Positions 54,131-62,172 of a DNA stretch of 64,000 bases are shown in pieces (position 1 is the stretch's first letter; every line of letters starts with the position of its first letter). The notes under the pieces are model-generated. The model searched no databases. It saw only the letters and a list, made by a program, of their open reading frames with translations, and was not told where the DNA came from. The position numbers and the translations under genes were made by a program. The DNA comes from Lottia gigantea (taxonomy: Eukaryota; Mollusca; Gastropoda; Lottiidae), in NCBI RefSeq assembly GCF_000327385.1, contig NW_008708797.1, positions 1,034,024 through 1,098,023 of the forward strand, in the 5' to 3' direction.

Positions 54131-54325
54131 CTATATTTTGTTCAAATTACTATGAATTGATAAAAGATGTGTTTTCAGACGTGATTTTTGAGTGAATGGT
54201 CGATGACATAATGGACAGTGAAAACGCTGATTCTGATGAGATTCTCGAATATGTCGTTTTAAATTTCCAGAAGTTGAAAAAACTTTAAGACAAACATAAC
54301 AGACATTATTGTTATCTTGAGGAAC
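54131..54325 (-). CDS. M55: two-finger terminal exon
   Basis: Acceptor tttttttactttattttag precedes GTTCCTCAAGAT; 64 residues. Fingers at 9-30 and 37-58, helices TSGNLKR and QKSRLKT, linker QNQRFH. Confidence 0.92.
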   Translation of the reverse strand, partial: VPQDNNNVCYVCLKVFSTSGNLKRHIRESHQNQRFHCPLCHRPFTQKSRLKTHLLSIHSNLNKI

Positions 54326-54380
54326 CTAAAATAAAGTAAAAAAAAATATTTCAGACTTGACACTAGGATAACATCTCTAC

Positions 54381-54593
54381 CTATTCAGCTGTATCTGAAT
54401 ATATTTTGTGAATTTTCTGAAGATGAGTCTTAGCATTCCCTCGCTGAGAAAATTTTTTGCCACAGACTGGACATTCTACTTTCATTTTACCATGAACACC
54501 TCGGATATGTTTGTTCAAATTTCCTTTGAAATTGAATATTTTCCCACACATTAAGCACTTAAACGGTCCTCCCTTTTCCAGTTCAACAAACAC
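54381..54593 (-). CDS. M56: two-finger terminal exon
   Basis: Acceptor gtgtgatcttctgtgttttag precedes GTGTTTGTTGAA; 70 residues. Fingers at 13-34 and 41-62, helices FKGNLNK and QRGNAKT (Ala replaces the core Leu), linker GKMKVE. The M55 exon starts 55 bp after its stop. Confidence 0.92.
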   Translation of the reverse strand: MFVELEKGGPFKCLMCGKIFNFKGNLNKHIRGVHGKMKVECPVCGKKFSQRGNAKTHLQKIHKIYSDTAE

Positions 54594-54850
54594 CTAAAAC
54601 ACAGAAGATCACACTGTTAAAAAAAATGTTTTTCACAAACAAGATATTAAATAGTAAACTTTCAAAATATAATAACTAATGAAAAATACTTCTTCACTGA
54701 CAACTATTATCAGAATAAAAACAAAACGTCAAAGTAGGCATTAGCTATTTCCTTTTTGATTTCTCATTGTCAGACACAGTCACCATATACATGTATTTAA
54801 CAGCTGATAAAGCTCATTAACAGTATAGAATATAAATTAATTTTTGTATG

Positions 54851-55048
54851 TCAACTATTTTTATAACAAAGAAGTTTATCTTGATGAAACATTCTAACAT
54901 GATCCTTCATATTCCCTTTCTGTGTAAAAGATCGCTCACAAAACGGACACTGTGTTCTAATATAAAGGTGTTTTGCCTCAATATGTCTCTTTAAATTTCC
55001 AGATTGAGTAAACACTTTACCACACCAAGAACACTTCAATTTTTCACC
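54851..55048 (-). CDS. M57: two-finger terminal exon
   Basis: Acceptor ctgtttcatttattttgtag precedes GGTGAAAAATTG; 65 residues. Fingers at 6-27 and 34-55, helices QSGNLKR and QKGNMKD, linker LYIRTQ. Confidence 0.92.
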   Translation of the reverse strand, partial: GEKLKCSWCGKVFTQSGNLKRHIEAKHLYIRTQCPFCERSFTQKGNMKDHVRMFHQDKLLCYKNS

Positions 55049-55083
55049 CTACAAAATAAATGAAACAGAATCATTGCCTTAAT

Positions 55084-55269
55084 TTATCCATTGCTATGTT
55101 TTAGAATAAAATGAGCCCGTAAAGCAGGTTTACGACTGAATGCTTTATAACAAACGGGGCAATATTGTCTTTCATTAAGATGTGTTTGACGGACATGACG
55201 CTTCAAATTTCCCATGTGGCAAAATGTCTTTCCACATGTCATACAGGTACAATCTGATTGGACATTTAC
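55084..55269 (-). CDS. M58: two-finger terminal exon, stop 35 bp from the next acceptor
   Basis: Acceptor gattttatttgttttttgtag precedes GTAAATGTCCAA; 61 residues. Fingers at 9-30 and 37-58, helices HMGNLKR and RKPALRA, linker LNERQY. The leader has an extra Cys (DCTCMTC). The 35-bp gap to M57 is filled by M57's acceptor. Confidence 0.92.
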   Translation of the reverse strand, partial: VNVQSDCTCMTCGKTFCHMGNLKRHVRQTHLNERQYCPVCYKAFSRKPALRAHFILKHSNG

Positions 55270-56091
55270 CTACAAAAAACAAATAAAATCTTGTTACAAC
55301 ATAGATTTTTTCTTCTAGTAATGTTCTCTTTTCAGGTTTTCATGGATATATAGTATTGAGGACATTATTTTGTAGAACACATTGAATACAATCCTATAAA
55401 TTTACAGGTGAAATCCCAAATCCTTTGATTTCAATTTGTACAAGTTTAACACTGTGAATTTAACACTGAAATATTTGCAATTGCCATTATGTTATTTGTA
55501 CTATGTGTTTGTAAAAATAATTCTAACCATAAAAAGATAGCACAAATACATCACCAGAAGTTTCAGTAGTCTCAATTGATCCAAGCAGATATAAGATCAT
55601 GAATGGTAAAGTATCATGTCCTTGAGTATGATTGTTGGTAGGTCTGATTTGAAATGCATTACTTATAGCTGAATATGAGCTGCATCAACAAGCTTAAGTG
55701 CACCTCTTAGAGCACAACTTCACATAATCAGAAGTAATATCTTTGATTGTCTACTGTTTGAGTCTTTTACTGATAATCAGGCAAGGATTCTGGAAGACGA
55801 TTTTCCTCTATGATCGAGAAACATTCACCTTGCATTTTAGAGAACTAAACAAGATGTGAATGTAACTCTAGCATGCCACAAAACACAAATGGCTGTTCTC
55901 AAAAAGACAGCATTAAACGAAGGTAGTAAGACCATTTTCTTACTGATATTTTAATGGGCAGAGAATACATACACAATATCAATACCAAGTACTTTTTTAT
56001 TAACATTATCTCCATCCAAACTTTAAATCACATAATAGAAACAAAATATGGAAACAGATAAATAATGAAAATGTCATATGTGAATTCAGTA
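55270..56091. other. Spacer, nothing recognised
   Basis: The longest clean gap in this part of the array. No finger remnant, frame or repeat was found. Confidence 0.4.
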
Positions 56092-56271
56092 TTAAGACAG
56101 TCCAGATTTATGCACAGTTACTAAATGCCTTTTCAAATTTGATTTTTGTTTCATTGACTTCCTACAAATAGGACAAAAGTATATCTTATTGAGATGTTCC
56201 TCTTTTACATGGCGATTTAAATTACCGACATTGCTGAATGTTTTTGCACACCAGGAACAGGACTTTTTTCC
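56092..56271 (-). CDS. M59: two-finger exon, tandem sister of M60
   Basis: Acceptor cctaatttatattttag precedes GGAAAAAAGTCC; 59 residues. Fingers at 5-26 and 33-54, helices NVGNLNR and QKSNLKR, linker LNKIYF. Finger 2 has Met in place of the core Phe (RKSMKQ), matched by Ile in M60. Confidence 0.92.
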   Translation of the reverse strand, partial: GKKSCSWCAKTFSNVGNLNRHVKEEHLNKIYFCPICRKSMKQKSNLKRHLVTVHKSGLS

Positions 56272-56351
56272 CTAAAATATAAATTAGGATACTCTGAAAA
56301 AGGAAAAGGTTCCATACACGAAGTCGAAAAAGCAGAAGACCATAGCAGAGT

Positions 56352-56549
56352 TTAGGTGTTATCAAACATGATATTGTGAACTTTAAGTAAATGTAATTTC
56401 AGATATGACTTTTGTTTAATTGATTTACAACAAACAGGACAAGAGTATATTTTTTTGAGATGATCCTCTTTTACATGGCGATTCAAATTACCCATATTAC
56501 TGAATGTTTTTGCACACCAGGAACATGTCTTACTACCAGGAAATTTTAC
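56352..56549 (-). CDS. M60: two-finger exon, tandem sister of M59
   Basis: Acceptor tatgcttatttatattttag precedes GTAAAATTTCCT; 65 residues. Fingers at 9-30 and 37-58, helices NMGNLNR and QKSYLKL, linker LKKIYS. CSWCAKTFSN is shared with M59, and the 80-bp gap to M59 holds only its acceptor region. Confidence 0.92.
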   Translation of the reverse strand, partial: VKFPGSKTCSWCAKTFSNMGNLNRHVKEDHLKKIYSCPVCCKSIKQKSYLKLHLLKVHNIMFDNT

Positions 56550-56879
56550 CTAAAATATAAATAAGCATACACTGTTGATAGCCACTTTAATCTTTAAAGT
56601 AGATAAACATAAGTTTAGATTTACTTAGATGAATTTCAATAGGCAGTCAAAGCAAACTTATTTCTATATTTTACTTCTTACATGTATACATTGATAACAT
56701 ATGGAATATGAGCTTATGTTTTGTTAATTCCTCACACTAATCTCAATATGAACTTTAAAAATAAAATTATTATTTATTACTATGACACATTTGACTACCA
56801 AATCTACAAACTGTATAAATCATAACTAATTTTTGCCTTTAGTACTAAAAGTAAAATACTGTTATATTAATTGAAATGC

Positions 56880-57089
56880 CTATTTCATGTTTTGGACATC
56901 TAAATTATGAACCCTACGCAAATGCTGCCACAGGTAATTTTTTTGAGTGAATCTTTTTCGGCAGACAGGACAAACAATACGCACACCAAGATGGGCTTCT
57001 CTTATATGTCGTTTCAAATTGCCTTTGTGGCTGAATACCTTTCCACAGTCATTACAAGTAGTTTCTAAACAAATCTTGCCAACATTGAC
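56880..57089 (-). CDS. M61: two-finger terminal exon
   Basis: Acceptor aattcctgtttatattgtag precedes GTCAATGTTGGC; 69 residues. Fingers at 12-33 and 40-61, helices HKGNLKR and QKNYLWQ, linker LGVRIV. Sister of M62 (CGKVFSHxGNLxRH). Confidence 0.92.
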   Translation of the reverse strand, partial: VNVGKICLETTCNDCGKVFSHKGNLKRHIREAHLGVRIVCPVCRKRFTQKNYLWQHLRRVHNLDVQNMK

Positions 57090-57245
57090 CTACAATATAA
57101 ACAGGAATTTATCATCATTTCCAACCAATTTTTAAAGTATGAATTAAAACAACAACCATCTGAGTAATGTTCTAGAATAAGAGAAGAAGTACCAATAAAT
57201 TTTATTGGTGCAGACAATTATTTGCACAATTGTAAAATCATTAAA

Positions 57246-57425
57246 TTACTGAACCAAGTTATGCACATGTTCTACATGATACCTCAGGACTGACTTTTGA
57301 GTAAATGCTCTATTGCACAATGGACAAAAAAAGCGCTTGTTCAAGTGAGCCTCCTTAACATGTCGGTTGAGGTTTCCTCTATGACTAAATACCTTGCCAC
57401 AAACTAAACACACTGGTTCAACAAC
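57246..57425 (-). CDS. M62: two-finger terminal exon
   Basis: Acceptor gattttctttactatgttgtag precedes GTTGTTGAACCA; 59 residues. Fingers at 6-27 and 34-55, helices HRGNLNR and QKSVLRY, linker LNKRFF. Confidence 0.92.
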   Translation of the reverse strand, partial: VVEPVCLVCGKVFSHRGNLNRHVKEAHLNKRFFCPLCNRAFTQKSVLRYHVEHVHNLVQ

Positions 57426-57469
57426 CTACAACATAGTAAAGAAAATCATTGATTGTGAACCAGTGTTAA

Positions 57470-57792
57470 AGGGACAGATGTGCCACTCTTAGGGGTTGAT
57501 TTAGGTCTTGAATATATGTAAATAGTCTTCAGAAGTACTAGAAATGTACTAACTTTGCACATTTCCTTCAAAAATATCAAACAAGGAATTTTTCTATAGA
57601 TGTTTTCTATCATATGGCAGTCTTAAAAAATGGTGACTAGTCTCCTTAACTTTCAATCAAACACAGATAATTCTGAACATACATGGCTTCCATGCTCAAA
57701 TTCCGACAGTGAGCTGTTAAGACTATTACTGATTGGCTTAACCCAAAAATTCATGTTCCTGAGACTTAGGCATGATTGGTGCACCTGTCCCA
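57470..57792. mobile_element. MITE, family B, best-preserved copy
   Basis: TTAA lies on both sides (57466-57469, 57793-57796). The terminal inverted repeats are AGGGACAGATGTGCC and GGTGCACCTGTCCCA. It is 323 bp and non-coding. It lies directly upstream of the M62 acceptor region. Confidence 0.88.
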
Positions 57793-57796
57793 TTAA

Positions 57797-58768
57797 AACA
57801 AACTGTACATCATTACCTTGCATTGACTGGTCTATTTCATGTTATGAAAATATGGATTAATTCTATGAAAAACTGATTTAAGAATGATTGTGCATTTTAT
57901 GATGACTTAAAGGTCTTTCCCTTCAGTTTCTATTTGATTTTATACCCTTCAGAATTTTTTTTAATATTATGTCAGCCCATAAACATGTCATGAAAATTGG
58001 ATTTTTCAAACCTTCAACATAAGAATGACAGAAAAATGAGTGGATCAATCTTCATCACACTTAACCTATCACAAGACAATTTTAATGCAAAGAATATAAT
58101 GTTTTCTTTATTCATTTTTGATCATAATTGTTTTGGTGGTAACCATCGAAATGTAAAAAAATTACCAGAAAATGGAAAAAAATTTCCAGGGACAAAACTA
58201 ATTGGAATTTTCTAAAAAGATAAAACTTTATTTTCCTTCTGGAATAAGCTTTTAACATGACCACTTCACATCACAAACAGCGAAATAATCGTATGTCAGC
58301 CAGGGCTGATTTTTCTACTTAATTAAAATTTCAGCGAAAACTAAATAGATACATAAATTCTTGCATTTATTTCCATAAATTGTTTATAGTAAAATCAATT
58401 ATCTGCATTCTGGACCAGAAAGTAATTAATTAACCATTGTGTTGAACAACAGTTCAAACAACCTACCGAAGCTACGCTAACCCAGTTCAGCGAAAACTGT
58501 GACCGATGAACGAAATTTTCATGTTTAGACTCTCTCCACGTTCAATGATGTAAATTGATCCGGAATATCTTTCTGTTTTTATAAATAACTTTTACTAAAT
58601 AGACAATATCTCAGGTACCAAAAAATGCAGTCTTTCACATGCATTTTTTCCTTAAATTTGTGTATACAACAGAGCAACAGGCCTTAATTGATCGTGTGTA
58701 TCAAAGCATTTAATTTTCTTAATCAATACAGAATGTCACAAACAATTACTTAGCCCCTACAACACAAC
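57797..58768. other. Spacer, nothing recognised
   Basis: AT-rich sequence; short plus-strand frames carry no domain. No repeat family was identified. Confidence 0.4.
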
Positions 58769-58945
58769 TTAATGGCTTTTTTGGACATGATTTTTTAAGT
58801 GCCCTTTTTGACAAAAACTAGTTTCACAATATGGACATTGCCAACGGTACTGAAGATGCACTCCCCGTATGTGACGCTGTCGATTAGACGAGGTTCCAAA
58901 TTGTTTACCACACACCTGACATGGATATACTTTTTTACCATCTAC
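58769..58945 (-). CDS. M63: two-finger terminal exon ending at its last His
   Basis: Acceptor catttacacttcttccttgtag precedes GTAGATGGTAAA; 58 residues. Fingers at 9-30 and 37-58, helices TSSNRQR (Arg at the usual Leu) and QKGHLKN, linker LQYRWQ. Confidence 0.9.
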   Translation of the reverse strand, partial: VDGKKVYPCQVCGKQFGTSSNRQRHIRGVHLQYRWQCPYCETSFCQKGHLKNHVQKSH

Positions 58946-58995
58946 CTACAAGGAAGAAGTGTAAATGTTAATCTTCAGTCTGTGGTACTGTTGAA

Positions 58996-59181
58996 TTACA
59001 AATTAGAAACCAACTCATTTGGGTGTTTTCGTCTGATATGATCGCGTAGAGTATTTTTTCGTGTGAACTTCTGTTGACAAACTGGACAAGTAACATAAAT
59101 CTTCATATGTATCTCTTTAATATGTTTAGTATAATTAGATTTTGTTGTACACACTCTATTACAAACAGGACACATATAGCC
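58996..59181 (-). CDS. M64: two-finger terminal exon with minimal leader
   Basis: Acceptor atctttttgtttgttgtag precedes GGCTATATGTGT; 61 residues, three before the first Cys. Fingers at 4-25 and 32-53, helices TKSNYTK and RKNTLRD, linker MKIYVT. Cys replaces the core Phe of finger 1 (CNRVCT). M63 lies 50 bp beyond its stop. Confidence 0.92.
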   Translation of the reverse strand, partial: GYMCPVCNRVCTTKSNYTKHIKEIHMKIYVTCPVCQQKFTRKNTLRDHIRRKHPNELVSNL

Positions 59182-59294
59182 CTACAACAAACAAAAAGAT
59201 ACATTCAAACTTACTATTTTATTAAACATGATGTTGCTCAGATTTCAATTCAGAGTAGTGACGGGAAACAAGATGAAAACGCAGGGCAAGTTTT

Positions 59295-59417
59295 CTATAG
59301 AATTTTACTACAAATTGGGCATGGAAAGCAAACTTTAAGATGAACACCTTTCCCATTGTGATCAAGATTTCCAACACTTGAAATTTCACAAGTTAATCCT
59401 TTTTGAACAACAGTTCT
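59295..59417 (-). pseudogene. M65: decayed zinc-finger exon
   Basis: On the minus strand an acceptor (aaaaagtaataatttaatag) leads in phase 0 to RTVVQKGLTCEISSVGNLDH, then KGVHLKVCFPCPICSKIL and a stop. Finger 1 has lost its second Cys with adjoining sequence, and its first His position is shifted. Finger 2 ends after the Cys pair. The frame from acceptor to stop is open (40 residues), but no complete finger is left. Confidence 0.8.
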
Positions 59418-59624
59418 CTATTAAATTATTACTTTTTAAGGAGCAATATGAAGCAAGTGTGGACAGCAGTTTTCATGTAATTGGGTGTTGATTCAATTTG
59501 AAAAGGCGATAAAAAACCATAAAATACTTTAATCTTTGTAACATATTACACTGAACAAGTAAAAATTTCAATACAAAAAATGAGAACGTGCTACCTTTAA
59601 CATTACAGACTAAGATTAATAGCT

Positions 59625-59840
59625 TCAGAAATTAGTCTTACACAACTTGATTTTACATTTATCAACTTTATGAACACTTCGCATATGTTCCCTTAAATTA
59701 GATTTACGCGTGAAAAGTTTACCACACATTTGGCAAGATACAGACAGAGAATTTAAGTGAACTCCTTTAATATGTTGCACCATATTGCCTTTGGTTGAAA
59801 ACAATTTGCCACAAATACTGCATGAGAATTGACTTGGAAC
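59625..59840 (-). CDS. M66: two-finger exon with 7-residue linker
   Basis: Acceptor acttgaattgttattttgtag precedes GTTCCAAGTCAA; 71 residues. Fingers at 7-28 and 36-57, helices TKGNMVQ and RKSNLRE. The linker LNSLSVS has 7 residues instead of 6, the only such case I found among the minus-strand exons. Tail with two further cysteines. Confidence 0.92.
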   Translation of the reverse strand, partial: VPSQFSCSICGKLFSTKGNMVQHIKGVHLNSLSVSCQMCGKLFTRKSNLREHMRSVHKVDKCKIKLCKTNF

Positions 59841-59971
59841 CTACAAAATAACAATTCAAGTAGTTATCAAACTATTCCTTCAAATAGAATAAGGTATGTT
59901 TAGCCTTTCAAACTTTCATTACAAACATCTTTTCATGTATTACATGATAATAATCAAGTTATAACAATTTT

Positions 59972-60223
59972 TCAGTTTTTAAATTTAATGGCCAGATTAT
60001 GATCTTTTATTAAATGATGTCGCAACTGGTTTTTTCGTGTATAAGATTTTGGACACAAATGACAATTGGCTCTATATTTCAGGTGAACAATTTGAATGTG
60101 TTCCTTCAAGTTTCCCTTTTTTGAACAGATTTGCCCACATATTGGACAGGTAACCTTGCCACTTGACTTTGTAGAATTCCATAGCCCTGCTGCTTCAATA
60201 TCGTCAAGAATTCTTTCAACATC
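59972..60223 (-). CDS. M67: two-finger exon with long acidic leader, sister of M68
   Basis: Acceptor tgattcaaacttcttatttcattatag precedes GATGTTGAAAGA; 83 residues. The 25-residue leader starts DVERIL and is shared with M68. Fingers at 26-47 and 54-75, helices KKGNLKE and RKNQLRH, linker LKYRAN. Finger 1 has Cys for the core Phe (CGQICS). Confidence 0.92.
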   Translation of the reverse strand, partial: DVERILDDIEAAGLWNSTKSSGKVTCPICGQICSKKGNLKEHIQIVHLKYRANCHLCPKSYTRKNQLRHHLIKDHNLAIKFKN

Positions 60224-60336
60224 CTATAATGAAATAAGAAGTTTGAATCACTTTTTTATTTGAAACAAAGAGCTACACTTTCTGCTTAACTGCATTTTCA
60301 ATTTTATTCCTTACAAAAGCATTGATATATTTTCAA

Positions 60337-60585
60337 TTAACTTGTTGATTGACCATCAAATAATCTATGAGTTTTCCTAATGTGTTTCATTAAATCAACT
60401 TTGCGAGTATATGAACGTTCACACATTTGACACTGAACACGGTATTTGAGATGAACTATCTGAATGTGTTCTTTTAAGTTTCCTTTTCTGGAACAAATTT
60501 GTCCACATATAGGGCAGATAACTTTGCCAATAGACTTGGTTTTACTCCATAGTTTTTCAGTTTCAACCAATATTCTTTCCACATC
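60337..60585 (-). CDS. M68: two-finger exon with long acidic leader, sister of M67
   Basis: Acceptor tctaaattagaacttattatattatag precedes GATGTGGAAAGA; 82 residues. Fingers at 24-45 and 52-73, helices RKGNLKE and RKVDLMK, linker LKYRVQ. Finger 1 (CPICGQICSxKGNLKEHIQIVH) is conserved with M67, finger 2 is not. Confidence 0.92.
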   Translation of the reverse strand, partial: DVERILVETEKLWSKTKSIGKVICPICGQICSRKGNLKEHIQIVHLKYRVQCQMCERSYTRKVDLMKHIRKTHRLFDGQSTS

Positions 60586-60769
60586 CTATAATATAATAAG
60601 TTCTAATTTAGACTCCACTAACCAATTTGAGCAGAAGTTGTATTTGAAAAGTGTGGTAAGGTGGAAGCACAACTGTTAAACTGATCAATAATAAGACGAA
60701 ATGTGATAATTTGATATCATGAGCACTTGTTATTATCAGTAGTATGACTATTTCCATTTTTTAATTATA

Positions 60770-60900
60770 CATAATTAATTCATCTTTCTGTGAATAAGAA
60801 CCGTCACAGAACAGATGTTTAATCAGATATATTCTTTAAAATGCCGTCCTAGTGTAAATAAATGTTCACATATATAACAAGTGTAGTGTCCTTTTCATCT
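60770..60900 (-). pseudogene. M69: decayed zinc-finger exon
   Basis: The minus strand reads YTCYICEHLFTLGRHFKEYI before a stop, then CDGSYSQKDEL in another frame. This is a broken copy of the last two fingers of M70 (CHICNHIYASRGHFKEH, CDRSYSRKRDL). No functional acceptor could be assigned. Confidence 0.75.
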
Positions 60901-60962
60901 CAGGTCCATTGTTTATTTCGCCTTAGTAAGGTATAATCCTGTATTGGGATGCTATCACAGAA

Positions 60963-61259
60963 CTAACAAGTTTTATCAGTATGCATTCTTCTTATATGTC
61001 TAATTAAATCCCGTTTTCGAGAATAAGAACGGTCACAGAACGGACACTGTGCTCTATAATTTCTATGTTTGGTCATGACATGTTCTTTAAAATGCCCCCG
61101 CGATGCATATATATGATTACAAATATGACAAATATAGGACATGTTTTCTGAATTGAAATAGTTGCTATGTTTGTCCTTTTCATGTTGAGTTAATTGAGAA
61201 GGAGCTTCAAAATTCTCCATACACCAAATACACTGATATCGATAAAAACTAGGAGATTC
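60963..61259 (-). CDS. M70: three-finger terminal exon
   Basis: Acceptor tttccatttatattttgtag precedes GAATCTCCTAGT; 98 residues. Three fingers at 10-31 (CIWC, helix APSQLTQ), 44-65 (helix SRGHFKE) and 72-93 (helix RKRDLIR). A 12-residue linker joins fingers 1 and 2, and RNYRAQ joins 2 and 3. The only intact exon in the window with three fingers. The last two form the usual pair, so the first may be an old leader extension. Confidence 0.92.
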   Translation of the reverse strand, partial: ESPSFYRYQCIWCMENFEAPSQLTQHEKDKHSNYFNSENMSYICHICNHIYASRGHFKEHVMTKHRNYRAQCPFCDRSYSRKRDLIRHIRRMHTDKTC

Positions 61260-61331
61260 CTACAAAATATAAATGGAAAATCTGTCAGTTTTTCTTAGAG
61301 GAAATTTACAAGTACAATATGACGTCAAGAC

Positions 61332-61568
61332 TTAATTCCAGTATTTTTTGTATATTTGGTTACGTTTCCAATTTTCAATGTCACTAGAATGAAACTTTTT
61401 AATATGTTCTTTAAGATTATCTATTTGTGAATAAGATTTGGTACAGCAAGGACAATCAACTCTCTGTTTAAGGTGAAGACCTCTAACATGTCGCTCCAAC
61501 TGCGATTTTCTCAAAAAATATTTACCACACCATTTACAATGCCGATTTAAATTGATAGCTTTTACAAC
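61332..61568 (-). CDS. M71: two-finger exon, the first of the minus array
   Basis: Acceptor tttctatttctttgtttatag precedes GTTGTAAAAGCT; 78 residues. Fingers at 11-32 and 39-60, helices RKSQLER and QIDNLKE, linker LKQRVD, then an 18-residue tail. It is the closest exon to where the shared upstream exon is expected. I found no other convincing finger exon to its right. Confidence 0.92.
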   Translation of the reverse strand, partial: VVKAINLNRHCKWCGKYFLRKSQLERHVRGLHLKQRVDCPCCTKSYSQIDNLKEHIKKFHSSDIENWKRNQIYKKYWN

Positions 61569-62009
61569 CTATAAACAAAGAAATAGAAATTCAGCTTTCG
61601 TCTCAAATTTAGTTATGTTTCTACACATGCAATGTGAAACCTTTATGAAATACGTGTCCTCTTTAAGTTCTTCTTTGTATTTACATTGTGGCACCTTTGA
61701 ACCTCTACAATATTGTCCCAACGTTTGCTAATAAGAACAAAAAAATGTAATCATGTCACTATTTAGCCTATTCCAGTCAGACTTGGATTAATTCCATGTT
61801 TATCACAGGTCAAATTTATCTGAATCATGAAAAGTAAGTTTGTAAACAATAGGTATGCCCAACTCATCAAGTAATACAGGAGCTTAACATTTGATAAACA
61901 TATTTTATGGTATTTCTTTTAACAATTAACAAACATGAAGACAAAATAAGTCTAAATCACTGTTCAAACACATAGGAAATCAATTTGGAGTCCTACTTAT
62001 CTGCACTTG
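61569..62009. other. Upstream flank of the minus array, nothing certain
   Basis: Minus strand near 61700 has an acceptor-like attgtag followed by a few finger-like residues, but no Cys pair in frame. I do not call an exon. Confidence 0.35.
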
Positions 62010-62172
62010 CTTATGCCAGGACAGTAGGCATTAGCTTTTTGGGGGTGTTTTCAATGACCTGCATCACTGACAGGGGGAAACCAGTGTTTTCTCCACCCAT
62101 GCTGGAATTGAACCCTGGACAATTAGGTTAGAGAACAAGTGCCTGATTCACCAAGTCAACACGCCTCTCCTG
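62010..62172 (-). mobile_element. Diverged SINE copy (minus orientation)
   Basis: On the minus strand: GGTGAATCAGGCAC, TGTCCAGGGTTCAATTCC, then CTGGTTTCCCCCTGTCAGTG and GCTAATGCC...CTGTCCTGGCA, in the same order as the SINE at 4011 but with many differences and a deletion in the body. Older than the 4011 copy. Confidence 0.8.

Larger units (their letters stand above)
14647..61568 (-). other. Minus-strand array of alternative terminal zinc-finger exons (M1-M71)
   Basis: Seventy-one acceptor-led units in one direction, 69 of them with an open frame and intact zinc ligands. All begin in phase 0, usually with G as first base (GTT, GGT, GAT, GCT, GAA and similar), so any of them can follow the same upstream donor. 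None shows an exit donor before its stop, so an mRNA can carry only one. Local families are visible: M7-M18 (KGNLKxH, FTQKxSLKTH), M37-M43 (NLxTHIKGKHLKI), M45-M50 (CxWCGKxFxDRSN), M53-M56 (FNxKGNL, FSQ). The transcription start and constant exons must lie right of 61568. Confidence 0.9.

Noticed and set aside
548-61568. Cluster of many independent small two-finger genes
   Set aside because: Most exons lack an in-frame ATG before finger 1, all start at a splice acceptor in the same phase, and several are only 35-60 bp apart.
61670-61730. Possible remnant of another finger exon right of M71
   Set aside because: An acceptor-like attgtag is present, but no Cys pair or finger core follows in any frame.
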